DNA of 64,000 nucleotides from Micromonospora sonchi (GTDB taxonomy: Bacteria; Actinomycetota; Actinomycetes; Mycobacteriales; Micromonosporaceae), in contig NZ_BMNB01000030.1 of the NCBI RefSeq assembly GCF_014646235.1, positions 19,073 to 83,072 of the forward strand. The letters are read 5' to 3'. Positions 25,234 through 33,747 of this stretch are shown one piece after another. The position numbers were made by a program, and so were the translations under genes. Under the pieces are notes generated by a model that had not been told where the DNA came from, made no database searches, and was given only the letters and a program-made list of their open reading frames with translations. Numbering within the stretch: position 1 is the stretch's first letter; each line of letters opens with the position of its first letter.

Positions 25234-26013
25234 ATGCATGACCGTAAGCCCGTCGAGAGTTGGCTCACCGACATGGACGGCGTGCTGGTGCACGAGGGCC
25301 AGCCGGTGCCGGGTGCCCCGGAGTTCGTCAAGCGCCTGCGTGCTTCCGGAAAGCCGTTCCTGGTGCTGACCAACAACTCGATCTACACGCCGCGCGACCT
25401 TCAGGCCCGCCTGGCCAGGATGGGCCTGGACGTGCCGGAGCAGGCGATCTGGTCGTCCGCCCTGGCCACCGCCCAGTTCCTGGCCGATCAGCGGCCGGGC
25501 GGCACGGCGTACGTGATCGGGGAGGCCGGGCTGACCACGGCCCTGCACGCGGTGGGCTACGTGCTCAGCGACTTCGCGCCCGACTACGTGGTGCTGGGGG
25601 AGACCCGGACCTACAGCTTCGAGGCGATCACCAAGGCGATCCGGTTGATCAACGACGGGGCCCGGTTCATCTGCACCAACCCCGACGCCACCGGCCCATC
25701 GGTGGAAGGGGCGCTACCGGCCGCCGGCTCCGTCGCCGCGATGATCTCGAAGGCGACCGGGGTCGAGCCGTACTTCGTCGGCAAACCCAACCCGATGATG
25801 ATGCGCTCGGCGTTGAACACCATCGACGCGCACTCGGAGAGTACGGCGATGATCGGCGACCGGATGGACACCGACATCCTCTGCGGTCTGGAGGCCGGGC
25901 TGGAGACCATCCTGGTGCTCACCGGCATCAGCACCCGGGCGGAGGCCGAGCGCTACCCGTACCGTCCGTCGCGCATCGTCAACTCGGTCGCCGACCTGAT
26001 CGACGAGATCTGA
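25234..26013 (+). CDS. HAD-IIA sugar or nucleotide phosphatase, NagD-like
   Basis: 259 residues. HAD motif I is DMDGVLVH, motif II LTNNS, and motif III/IV GKPNPMMM and IGDRMDTDI, with the large C2 cap of the NagD subfamily between them. The ATG at 25234 is preferred because AGGGA lies nine bases upstream; ATG 25225 is possible. It is cytosolic and probably dephosphorylates a sugar phosphate or nucleotide. It lies 39 bases after hemH. Confidence 0.85.
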   Translation: MHDRKPVESWLTDMDGVLVHEGQPVPGAPEFVKRLRASGKPFLVLTNNSIYTPRDLQARLARMGLDVPEQAIWSSALATAQFLADQRPGGTAYVIGEAGLTTALHAVGYVLSDFAPDYVVLGETRTYSFEAITKAIRLINDGARFICTNPDATGPSVEGALPAAGSVAAMISKATGVEPYFVGKPNPMMMRSALNTIDAHSESTAMIGDRMDTDILCGLEAGLETILVLTGISTRAEAERYPYRPSRIVNSVADLIDEI

Positions 26014-26040
26014 TCCCGTTCCGTTCCGCGCCTGCCTCGC

Positions 26041-26110
26041 CGATCTTGCAGTTCCTGTCGCCGCATATTTGGTCACAATGGGCAAATGGGCGACACAAAG
26101 TGCAAGATCG
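26041..26110. repeat. GATCTTGCAC hairpin family, copy B (probable two-way terminator)
   Basis: Left arm CGATCTTGCAGTTCCTGTCG against a right arm ending GTGCAAGATCG, with the TGTCGCC/GGCGACA core also paired. It sits between the convergent HAD gene (ends 26013) and the minus-strand gene ending at 26223. Confidence 0.75.
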
Positions 26111-26112
26111 CC

Positions 26113-26218
26113 GAGGCGAGGCGAGGCGAGGCGAGGCGAGGGCGCGCGGGGCGAGGGCGCGCGGGGCGAGGGCGCGCGGGGCGCGAGGCGCGAGGCGCGA
26201 GGCGCGAGGGGGCGGGGG
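26113..26218. repeat. Low-complexity purine-rich satellite tract
   Basis: About five GAGGC units, then three 15-bp units GGGCGCGCGGGGCGA, then GCGCGAG-type units, ending in a G-run. The whole tract contains only G, A and C on the plus strand. It immediately follows the hairpin and precedes the convergent gene's stop. Confidence 0.85.
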
Positions 26219-26222
26219 TGGG

Positions 26223-27017
26223 TCAGGGGCGGAGGGGGGCGTTGCAGGCGGCGACGAGGGCCTGGCGGCAGGCGGCGGTGAGTGGGCGCAGCGCGGCGTC
26301 GCGCTGCTGGGCCTCGTAGTTGTTGATCGCGCCGCCGGGTGCGGCGTGCCCGGCCAGGGCGAGCACCCGGTCGAGCACGGCGGCACGGGCGAACAGTCGG
26401 CGGGCCCGCGGGTCGAAGCCGGGGGGCAGGTCGGTGGTGCCGTCCGGGCGGCGTAGCGCCTCCAGGGCGCCAGCCAGCTCGGGTCGCCACTGGGCCACGT
26501 CGAGCCGGGTGAGCGCGGCGGTGGTGTCAGCCAGCGCGGCGGCCAGCACCGCCTCCGCCTCGGCGGCGCCGGGCAGGGTGAGCGACGCGGCCGGGGCGTT
26601 CGCCGGCAGCGGGTAGACCCGCCAGAGCAACGTCTCGAACGTGTCCCCGGAGCCCGAGGTGTGCACGCGTACCTCGGGGATCAGCCCCAGCGCACCGGCG
26701 ATCACCGCCTCGCCGGCGAGCAGCGCGGCACCGGCGAAGTCACCCGGACCGGGCAGGCCGCGGGGGTCGCCCGGCGCGGGGAGCACCAGCCGGATCTCGT
26801 CGGGCGAGAGTTTGGCCAGGGTGGGCAGCGCCTCCCGCAGCGGCACGTCCGTCCAGGTGCCGGGCGCGTCGGCGACCAGATGCTCCTCGTCGCCCGCGAC
26901 CGCGTCGGCGACCTCGTCGAAGGGCACCAGGCCGGCGCGCCACGCGCGCACCCAGGCAACGAACCGGCTTGACCGGCGCGGCGCGAGGATGGCCGCACCC
27001 GCAGCGGGGGTGGACAT
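26223..27017 (-). CDS. Conserved hypothetical protein of the inhA-hemH neighbourhood
   Basis: 264 residues from the ATG at 27017; TACTCT lies six bases upstream, a leaderless arrangement. The sequence is alanine-rich and soluble, with a distinctive LVPFDEVADAV segment near residue 30 and a C-terminal NNYEAQQRDAALRPL. I do not recognise a domain. Its place and strand correspond, from memory, to M. tuberculosis Rv1486c between hemH and the nfeD/SPFH pair. A fragment of a related gene occurs at 30799-30930. Confidence 0.7.
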   Translation of the reverse strand: MSTPAAGAAILAPRRSSRFVAWVRAWRAGLVPFDEVADAVAGDEEHLVADAPGTWTDVPLREALPTLAKLSPDEIRLVLPAPGDPRGLPGPGDFAGAALLAGEAVIAGALGLIPEVRVHTSGSGDTFETLLWRVYPLPANAPAASLTLPGAAEAEAVLAAALADTTAALTRLDVAQWRPELAGALEALRRPDGTTDLPPGFDPRARRLFARAAVLDRVLALAGHAAPGGAINNYEAQQRDAALRPLTAACRQALVAACNAPLRP

Positions 27018-27200
27018 GCCGAAAGAGTACGTGCTGACGCCCACCTGTGTCTCGGCTGCCGCGCCACCGCCTGCCCGCGCCGCCGACCCTGCTGTGCCAT
27101 TGAGTGGTTCGTCGATGTTCACGGCTTTTGTGAGGTGCGGTGACTCCGCCGACGGCGGGTCGAGATGTGAGCGGGCGAGCGCGGGATTACCGTGAGTGTC

Positions 27201-28013
27201 ATGGGGCGGCGGTATGGCGACGACGTGTTGGCGGGGGACTGGCGTCGACGGAAGGTGACCCCGGAGGTCGACGCCGAACCGGATCTGGTGGTCGAGGACG
27301 CCGACTCGGGCTTCTGCGGCGCGGTGGTCGGGTTCGACTCCGGCGCGGTCGTGCTGGAGGACCGGCACGGCCGGCGACGAAACTTCCCGCTGCGCCCGGC
27401 CGCGTTCCTGTTGGACGGCGCTCCGGTCACCCTGCGCCGGCCCACCCGTGCCCCGGTGCCGGCCGCCCGCCGTCGCACCGCCTCGGGCTCCGTCGCGGTG
27501 GACGGGGTGCGCGCGCGGGTTGCCCGGGCCAGCCGGATCTGGGTGGAGGGCGTGCACGACGCCGCGCTGGTCGAGCGGATCTGGGGCGACGACCTGCGGA
27601 TCGAGGGCGTGGTGGTGGAGCCGCTGGAGGGGGTCGACGCGCTCGACGCCCGGGTGCGCGAGTTCGGCCCCGGGCCGCAGCGGCGACTCGGTGTGCTGGT
27701 CGACCATCTGGTGCCCGGCTCCAAGGAGAGCCGGATCGTGGCCCGGGTGAACTCGCCGTACGTGCTCGTGACCGGGCACCCGTACGTCGACGTGTGGCAG
27801 GCGGTGAAGCCGGCGGCGCTGGGCATCGCGGCGTGGCCGGTGGTGCCGCCGGGACGGCCGTGGAAGGAGGGCGTCTGCGCGGCGCTCGGGGTGGCCGAGC
27901 CGGCCGACATGTGGCGGCGGATCCTGTCCCGGGTGAACACCTTCGCCGACGTGGAGACACCGCTGATCAACGCCATGGAGCGGTTGATCGACTTCGTCGC
28001 CGAGCCGTCCTGA
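27201..28013 (+). CDS. DUF3097 family protein
   Basis: 270 residues. The start MGRRYGDDVLAG is chosen by similarity to remembered homologues; a GTG at 27192 is possible. The conserved features of this actinobacterial family are present: DLVVEDADSGFCGAVV, VEGVHDAALVERIWGDDLR and GHPYVDVWQAVKP. The last two resemble a TOPRIM-like nuclease/primase fold, but the catalytic role is unproven. It is divergent from the preceding hypothetical gene across 183 bases. Confidence 0.8.
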   Translation: MGRRYGDDVLAGDWRRRKVTPEVDAEPDLVVEDADSGFCGAVVGFDSGAVVLEDRHGRRRNFPLRPAAFLLDGAPVTLRRPTRAPVPAARRRTASGSVAVDGVRARVARASRIWVEGVHDAALVERIWGDDLRIEGVVVEPLEGVDALDARVREFGPGPQRRLGVLVDHLVPGSKESRIVARVNSPYVLVTGHPYVDVWQAVKPAALGIAAWPVVPPGRPWKEGVCAALGVAEPADMWRRILSRVNTFADVETPLINAMERLIDFVAEPS

Positions 28014-28024
28014 GCGGTTGCGGT

Positions 28025-28112
28025 CGGGGCCTGCCAGGCCCGGGCGTCGGGGTGGCCAGGCCCGGGTGCGGGGCCTGCCAGGCCCGGGCGTCGGGGTGGC
28101 CAGGCCCGGACA
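28025..28112. repeat. Two tandem 44-bp units with internal palindromes
   Basis: 28025-28068 and 28069-28112 are nearly identical; each contains GGCCTGCCAGGCC and GGTGGCCAGGCC. They begin 12 bases after the DUF3097 stop, so they could fold into termination hairpins. Confidence 0.8.
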
Positions 28113-28204
28113 TAGGGTACGAAAACCACCCGTGACGACGGTCGTCCGCCAAGCTCGATCATGACAGTTCGTCGACACGTGCATGGCCGTGTCACGATCG
28201 TTAC

Positions 28205-28675
28205 ATGGAGGCCGTGCTGTGGATCGTGCTGGGCGTGTTGCTGGCGGTCGCTGAGATCTTCACGGCGACCCTGTTTCTGATCATGTTTTCGGTCGGTGCG
28301 TTCGCCGCCGCCGGCGCCGCCGCGCTCGGTGCCTCGGTGCCGGTGCAGGCGGTGGTCTTCGCCGCCGTGTCGGCGCTGACCGTGCTCGCCGCGCGGCCGG
28401 TCATCCAGCGGCACCAGCAGACCTCCTCGGAGAGCCGCGACGCGGTCTTCGGCATCGAGGCGATCGAGGGCTCCACCGCCCTGGTGCTGGAGCAGGTCGA
28501 CGCCGACCAGGGCATAGTCAAGATCGATGGCGAGACGTGGAGCGCCCGCGCCTACGATGCCACCCAAATTTTGGCACCCGGCGAACGGGTGCAGGTTATC
28601 CAGGTCAAGGGAGCGGTAGCCCTGGTCTGGCGGGACGTTGCGACGCCCGGTGAGCTACCCGAAGCGGAAAGGTGA
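28205..28675 (+). CDS. NfeD-like membrane protein
   Basis: 156 residues. Two or three membrane helices at the N-terminus (LWIVLGVLLAVAEIF and following) precede a soluble OB-fold domain with GSTALVLEQVDADQGIVKID and ILAPGERVQV. NfeD proteins pair with SPFH proteins in membrane microdomains; the SPFH gene follows after four bases. ATG 28205 lacks a clear Shine-Dalgarno site. Confidence 0.88.
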   Translation: MEAVLWIVLGVLLAVAEIFTATLFLIMFSVGAFAAAGAAALGASVPVQAVVFAAVSALTVLAARPVIQRHQQTSSESRDAVFGIEAIEGSTALVLEQVDADQGIVKIDGETWSARAYDATQILAPGERVQVIQVKGAVALVWRDVATPGELPEAER

Positions 28676-28679
28676 ACGG

Positions 28680-29792
28680 ATGGAAGTCGTGTTCCCCGTC
28701 CTATTGATAGGTATTGCCCTGATCGCGGTGATCACCCTGGCCAAGTCGGTGCGGATCGTGCCGCAGCAGCGCCAGGATGTGGTCGAGCGGCTGGGTCGTT
28801 ACAAGCGCACCCTGAACCCGGGGCTGAACGTCCTGGTGCCCTTCGTCGACGCGGTGCGTACCAAGGTCGACATGCGCGAGCAGGTGGTCAGCTTCCCGCC
28901 GCAGCCGGTGATCACCTCGGACAACCTGGTCGTGTCGATCGACACCGTCCTCTATTTCAAGGTGGTGGACTCGGTCCGGGCCACCTACGAGATCTCCAAC
29001 TTCCTCCAGGCCATCGAGCAGCTCACCGTCACCACCCTGCGCAACGTGATCGGCTCGCTGGACCTGGAGCGTGCGCTGACCAGCCGCGAGGAGATCAACC
29101 GGCACCTCTCCGGTGTGCTGGACGAGACCACCGGCCGGTGGGGCATCAAGGTGACCCGGGTCGAAATCAAGGCGATCGAGCCGCCGCCGAGCATCCGCGA
29201 CTCGATGGAGAAGCAGATGCGCGCCGAGCGGGACCGCCGTGCCGCGATCCTGAACGCCGAGGGGCACAAGCAGTCGCAGATCCTCTCGGCCGAGGGTGAG
29301 AAGCAGGCAGCGGTGCTGCGGGCCGACGGTGACCGGCAGGCCCGGATCCTTCAGGCCGAAGGCCAGGCGAAGGCGATCCGGACCGTGTTCGACGCCATCC
29401 ACCAGGCCAACCCGAGCCAGAAGGTGCTCGCCTACCAGTACCTCCAGGCGCTGCCGCAGATCGCCAACGGCACGGCGAACAAGGTGTGGATCGTGCCGGC
29501 CGAGCTGACCAAGGCCCTGGAAGGCATGGGCGGGGCGCTCGGCGGGCTCAGCCAGATGGTCGGCGACGCGCCGAGCCCACAGGTCTCCGACGACGCCAGC
29601 GCCGTGGAGCGGGAGGCCGCGGAAGCGGCGCAGGCCGCCGCGGCGGCGGCCCAGGAGATACACGACGAGGTACGCGTGGCGGAGGCGCAGGCCGCCGGCA
29701 GCGGCAACAAGCCGCAGGGGCTGCCCGCCCCGGAGCCGGTCTCCCCGGCGAGCCTGCTCAACGACACCTCGGACCAGCGCGAGCGCGGCTGA
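28680..29792 (+). CDS. SPFH/Band 7 (stomatin-like) membrane protein
   Basis: 370 residues from ATG 28680, preceded by AAAGG. One N-terminal membrane helix (VLLIGIALIAVITLA) is followed by the SPFH domain with QQRQDVVERLGRYKRTL, NPGLNVLVPFVD and DTVLYFKV. Then comes a charged coiled-coil rich in AEG repeats (ILNAEGHKQ, ILSAEGEKQ, ILQAEGQAK), as in stomatin-like proteins. The tail is alanine-rich. Likely oligomerises in the membrane with the NfeD partner. Confidence 0.92.
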   Translation: MEVVFPVLLIGIALIAVITLAKSVRIVPQQRQDVVERLGRYKRTLNPGLNVLVPFVDAVRTKVDMREQVVSFPPQPVITSDNLVVSIDTVLYFKVVDSVRATYEISNFLQAIEQLTVTTLRNVIGSLDLERALTSREEINRHLSGVLDETTGRWGIKVTRVEIKAIEPPPSIRDSMEKQMRAERDRRAAILNAEGHKQSQILSAEGEKQAAVLRADGDRQARILQAEGQAKAIRTVFDAIHQANPSQKVLAYQYLQALPQIANGTANKVWIVPAELTKALEGMGGALGGLSQMVGDAPSPQVSDDASAVEREAAEAAQAAAAAAQEIHDEVRVAEAQAAGSGNKPQGLPAPEPVSPASLLNDTSDQRERG

Positions 29793-29914
29793 TCCCGAGA
29801 AAAACTCATGAGGCGCCTCGGCGCCTGCCACCATCGGTCCTAGTGCGGGTGGTGACCAGGCATCGGGGCGCCTCGGCGTGTCCCGGCACCGCTCGTGGGT
29901 GAGCGAGGTGACGG

Positions 29915-30730
29915 ATGGAACCGCTCAAGCGTCTGTGGTCCGCGCCGGAGGTGCCCGGAGCACACGACCCGAAGGGGCCGCTCGGCACCCGGCGGACCGG
30001 CGGGGGATTCGGCGTACTGCCCTTCGTCGACGAGCCGGCTCCGCCGGGAGCGGCCACCAATGCGAGTTGGGCCTGGTCGCTGCGTCGGCTGGCCCGAGCC
30101 GCGGTCTGGCTGCTGCCGGCGTACGCGATCCTCTACGGCGTGGTGGCGATGGCCAGCGACGGCGGGGTCGGCAACGACCCGTACCCGGCCGACGGTCGGC
30201 CGCTCTACCTGCTCGGTTGGGTGCTCGCGATCTGGCTCGGCCTGCTGGCCCTGCTCGGCTTGACGGGCCTGCTCGCCGCCACCCGCAGCCGCCACTCGGC
30301 CGTCGCCGGGCTGTTGGTCAGCATCGCCGGTACGGTGCTGATGCTGCCCTTCGCGGGGTTGGCCGAGCAGACGCCGGTCTTCGGCACCACCGCCCGGACG
30401 CTGGTGCTGGTCGGTGCGACCTGCTACAGCGCGGGCTGGCTGTGCACCGGCTGGGCGGTGGCCCGCTCGGGGATGTTCAGCATCGGCGACGGAACGATGC
30501 TGATGATCGCCAGCCCGTTGCTGGGCATCGGTGGGGCGTTGATCGGCTCGTTGCAGACCTTCGGGGCCATCTTCGTGCTGATCGCCGGCATCGGCATCAG
30601 CTATCGCTCCGGTCGCCTGTTGCCCCGCGAGATCCTCAACGATGCGGCCAGCGCCAGCGTCGCCACCGCGGGTCCGGCGGGCCCGGGTCCGGCGGGACCG
30701 GGCGGCACGGGCCCGTTGGGGGCAGCCTGA
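29915..30730 (+). CDS. Polytopic membrane protein of unknown function
   Basis: 271 residues. A hydrophilic head of about 50 residues (MEPLKRLWSAPEVPG...) is followed by about six membrane helices, then a cytoplasmic tail of GPAG repeats. No transporter or enzyme motif was recognised. The upstream gap holds a GGCGCC-TC-GGCGCC hairpin that probably ends the SPFH transcript, so the gene has its own promoter. Confidence 0.75.
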   Translation: MEPLKRLWSAPEVPGAHDPKGPLGTRRTGGGFGVLPFVDEPAPPGAATNASWAWSLRRLARAAVWLLPAYAILYGVVAMASDGGVGNDPYPADGRPLYLLGWVLAIWLGLLALLGLTGLLAATRSRHSAVAGLLVSIAGTVLMLPFAGLAEQTPVFGTTARTLVLVGATCYSAGWLCTGWAVARSGMFSIGDGTMLMIASPLLGIGGALIGSLQTFGAIFVLIAGIGISYRSGRLLPREILNDAASASVATAGPAGPGPAGPGGTGPLGAA

Positions 30731-30798
30731 TCGCGCCATCGGCGAGTCCTCACCGACAGCCCCGGCGCGCCGGCGCCCGGGCGGCGCGGGCCGTTGGG

Positions 30799-30930
30799 CG
30801 CGTCGGCGACCTCGTCGAAGGGCACCAGGTCGGCGGCGGCCGGTTCGGAGCTGGCCGCTCGCAGCGCCTCGACCGCCCCCGGTGGGCGGTTTGTCCGAGC
30901 TGGCGCTGCCGCCTGGGCTCTGAGCAGCGT
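30799..30930 (-). pseudogene. Fragment related to the 26223-27017 gene
   Basis: Positions 30799-30829 are identical over 31 bases to 26901-26931 within that gene and in the same frame encode LVPFDEVADA. Upstream codons (GAVEALRAASSEPAAAD) resemble an alternative N-terminus of the same family; past the match the reading diverges and no start with a ribosome site is seen. It is probably a decayed paralogue, but a shared functional sequence is possible. Confidence 0.4.
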
Positions 30931-31018
30931 AAAGGCAGCTGGCAGCGCGCGGTGAGTTGGCTGACAACCGGCCGGCGAGGGTGGCCGGATCGTGGCTTTC
31001 GCGGCAATCCTGGTGACC

Positions 31019-33205
31019 ATGGCCACCCGTACGCCGCTGTCGCGGCTGTTCACCGTCCTGCTGGCCGGCGTTCTCGCCGGCCTCGTGCTGGCGGTCGCCG
31101 CACTGCCGGGCAACCTGCTGCTCGGCTTCGCCGCCAAGGCGGCACTCGGCGAGTACGCCGCGCTGCCGGACGCGCTGCGCACCCCGGCCACCCCGCAGCG
31201 GTCGTACCTCTACGCCAACGACGGCAAGACGTTGATCACCACGTTCTACGACGTCAACCGCAGCGACGTGACGCTGGCCGAGATCGCGCCGGTGATGCGG
31301 CAGGCGATCGTGGCCGCCGAGGACCGACGCTTCTACGACCACGGCGGGGTCGACCTGCGCGGCATGCTGCGGGCCGTGGTCACCAACGTCACCTCCGGCG
31401 ACGCCGAGCAGGGTGGCTCGACGCTGACCATGCAGTACGTGCGCAACGTGCTCAAGACCGACCCGAGCCGCACCGCCGAGCAACGGGCCGCGGCGACCGA
31501 GACGACCATCGGGCGCAAGCTCCAGGAGATCCGGTACGCCAACGCCCTGGAGCAGCGGCTCAGCAAGGACGAGATCCTCAACCGCTACCTCAACATCGCG
31601 TACTTCGGCTCCGGGGCGTACGGCATCGCGGCCGCGAGCCAGCGCTACTTCTCCAAGCCGCCGGCGGAACTGACCCTCACCGAGGCGGCGCTGCTCGCCG
31701 GTCTGGTGCAGGCCCCGGAGGCGTACAGCCCGATCGACGGTGACGCCGACGCGGCGTTGGTCCGGCGGGCGTACGTGCTGGACTCGATGGCCGCCACCGG
31801 GGCGATCACCGCCGAGCAGGCGGCCCGGGCCAAGGCCGAGGAACTGGTGCTGAACCCGAGCGCGCAGGCCAACGGGTGCGTCGCCGCCAACGTCCAGGAC
31901 GGGGCGGGGTTCTTCTGCGACTACCTGCACCGGTGGTGGCTGGCCCAGCCGGAGTTCGGCGACACCGTCGCCGAACGCGAGCAGGCGCTGCGTCGGGGCG
32001 GCTACACCGTGGTCACCACGCTTGACCCGCAGGTCCAGGCCACCGCGCAGCGGCAGGCCACCGACGTGTACGGGTACGACAACCCACGCGCCCTGCCGAT
32101 CGCCGCGGTCGAGCCCGGCACCGGCCGGATCCTCGCGATGGCGGTCAACCGGCACTACAGCCTCGACGCCAACCCCGACGGGCAGGTCAACTACCCGAAC
32201 ACGGTCAACCCGTTGATCTCCGGCGGCGGCAGCGCCGCCGGATACCAGGCGGGCTCGACGTTCAAGCTGTTCACCCTGCTCGCCGCGCTGGAGTCCGGGC
32301 GGCCCCTCGCGACCGGCTTCGACGCGCCCAGCCGACTGCCCACCCGGTACGCGGCCGGCGACGACGACAGCAGCTGCGACGGCCGGTGGTGCCCGGCCAA
32401 CGCCAACCCGCAGTGGATGGACGGCTACCGGATGATGTGGGACGGCTTCGGCCGCTCGGTGAACACGTACTTCGTCTGGCTGGCCGAGCAGGTCGGCCAG
32501 GACAAGGTGGTCGAGATGGCGCAGCGGCTCGGCATCACCTTCCGGGCCGAGGCCGACGCTCGGTTCGCCGAGAACGACGCGGCCAACTGGGGGGCGTTCG
32601 GCCTCGGTGTGGCCGCCACCACCCCGCTCGACCTGGCCAACGCGTACGCGACCGTGGCGGCGGAGGGGACGTACTGCTCGCCGGTGCCGGTGCTGTCGGT
32701 GACCGCGTCGGACGGCCAGCGGCTGCCGGTCGGCGACCCGTCCTGCCGGCAGGTGCTCGACCCCGACGTGGCCCGGGCCGCCACCGACGCGGCGCGCTGC
32801 CCGGTGGGCCAGCAGTCCGCGTTCGGGCAGTGCAACGGGGGCACCGCCACCGCCGTGGACCGGATCCTCGACGGCCGGCCGGTGGCCGGCAAGACCGGCA
32901 GCGCCGACCAGGGCGTCACCTCGAGCTTCGTCGGGTTCACCCCGCAGGTCGCGGTGGCCGGTATCGCCGCCAACCCGGATGACCCGACCGACCCGGTCGG
33001 CGCGGTGGGGGCCCGGGTGATCGAGGCGGTCGCGAGGACCATCGTCACCGCGGTCGACGGCCAGCCGGCGGAGTCGTTCACCGCACCCAGCCGAGCCCTG
33101 GTCGGCGACCCCCGCCGCCCGGTCGAACGCACCCCCGCCACCGAGCGCCGCTCACCCGACGACCGCCTGTCCGACCTCCGCCGCTGGCTCCAAAACCGCA
33201 GCTAA
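31019..33205 (+). CDS. Class A penicillin-binding protein (transglycosylase/transpeptidase)
   Basis: 728 residues from ATG 31019 (GTG 30992 is an alternative). Polymerises lipid II and cross-links peptidoglycan outside the membrane. One N-terminal membrane anchor is followed by the GT51 domain with AAEDRRFYDHGG (about 100) and QGGSTLTMQYVRN. The transpeptidase has STFK with nucleophile Ser413, SVN (about 479) and KTG (625). All catalytic motifs are intact. Extra cysteines (for example SSCDGRWCPAN) suggest disulfides. It is PonA-like and stands alone. Confidence 0.93.
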   Translation: MATRTPLSRLFTVLLAGVLAGLVLAVAALPGNLLLGFAAKAALGEYAALPDALRTPATPQRSYLYANDGKTLITTFYDVNRSDVTLAEIAPVMRQAIVAAEDRRFYDHGGVDLRGMLRAVVTNVTSGDAEQGGSTLTMQYVRNVLKTDPSRTAEQRAAATETTIGRKLQEIRYANALEQRLSKDEILNRYLNIAYFGSGAYGIAAASQRYFSKPPAELTLTEAALLAGLVQAPEAYSPIDGDADAALVRRAYVLDSMAATGAITAEQAARAKAEELVLNPSAQANGCVAANVQDGAGFFCDYLHRWWLAQPEFGDTVAEREQALRRGGYTVVTTLDPQVQATAQRQATDVYGYDNPRALPIAAVEPGTGRILAMAVNRHYSLDANPDGQVNYPNTVNPLISGGGSAAGYQAGSTFKLFTLLAALESGRPLATGFDAPSRLPTRYAAGDDDSSCDGRWCPANANPQWMDGYRMMWDGFGRSVNTYFVWLAEQVGQDKVVEMAQRLGITFRAEADARFAENDAANWGAFGLGVAATTPLDLANAYATVAAEGTYCSPVPVLSVTASDGQRLPVGDPSCRQVLDPDVARAATDAARCPVGQQSAFGQCNGGTATAVDRILDGRPVAGKTGSADQGVTSSFVGFTPQVAVAGIAANPDDPTDPVGAVGARVIEAVARTIVTAVDGQPAESFTAPSRALVGDPRRPVERTPATERRSPDDRLSDLRRWLQNRS

Positions 33206-33232
33206 CCCCCCACCCACACCCCACCCCTCCGC

Positions 33233-33293
33233 GTTGATCATGAGGTTAGCGGCAGTTTTTGAGATCAAGTTCGCCGCTAACCTCATGATCAAC
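33233..33293. terminator. 21-bp perfect inverted repeat between convergent genes
   Basis: The 21-base arms 33233-33253 and 33273-33293 (left arm GTTGATCATGAGGTTAGCGG plus C) are perfectly complementary across a 19-base loop. The right arm overlaps the stop codon of the small minus-strand gene, and the left arm starts 27 bases after the penicillin-binding protein stop. Suited to act as a terminator in both directions. Confidence 0.8.
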
Positions 33294-33513
33294 CGCGTGG
33301 TGACTTCTCGTACATCTGGAGCCCATTGCCGATGGCGAAGAAGGTCGGCGCCCATTCGCCGATGAAAATTCCCCACCGGTCCGCGCGTTCGATGCCGGCG
33401 CGCTCGAATCGCTTGGAAAGCAGCCAGCTCGTGAACGCCAGCGCGACACTCGCCATGCCGGCCATGTAGCAGTGTTCCGCCCGCAGTCCCGAATCGTGCA
33501 ACTTCTTCAACAT
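33289..33513 (-). CDS. Small conserved actinobacterial membrane protein
   Basis: 74 residues from ATG 33513, with GAGGAG nine bases upstream. One hydrophobic segment (AGMASVALAFTSWLLS) is followed by the conserved RADRWGIFIGEWAPTFFAIG, which may re-enter the membrane. Similar small proteins of unknown function occur in other actinomycetes, from memory. Its last codons lie in the palindrome. Confidence 0.7.
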   Translation of the reverse strand: MLKKLHDSGLRAEHCYMAGMASVALAFTSWLLSKRFERAGIERADRWGIFIGEWAPTFFAIGNGLQMYEKSPRG

Positions 33514-33691
33514 CGGCCTGACTCCTCATCTGGCGTTTGAGAGATGACAACCACCATGGGGTTTGCCGGGGTTACCCCACGAACTGCGAACTACACACGG
33601 TGGGTGGGGTCCGCAGGCCCCACCGGCCCCGACCGGTGATGACGACGCGGGCTGGGTGTTTGGCGGGGAAAGTAACGGGAAGTCCGCCGCG

Positions 33692-33736
33692 GCCCGGTTG
33701 GTCCGCGGATCCGCCGGGGCCCGGTTGGTTCGCGGA
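33692..33736 (+). promoter_or_regulatory. Direct repeat upstream of the antiporter operon
   Basis: GCCCGGTTGGTCCGCGGA (33692-33709) and GCCCGGTTGGTTCGCGGA (33719-33736) are repeated at a 27-base period, the second overlapping the mrpE ribosome site. Two near-identical sites just before the operon suggest regulator binding, though a chance duplication is possible. Confidence 0.4.
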
Positions 33737-33747
33737 GAGGAAGCCCG

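Noticed and set aside
26113..26218. CRISPR-like array
   Set aside because: Units abut without unique spacers and are 5-15 bases long; a satellite, not CRISPR.
29840..32155. 771-codon minus-strand ORF
   Set aside because: Antisense to the membrane protein and penicillin-binding protein genes; high-GC shadow with a biased low-complexity composition.
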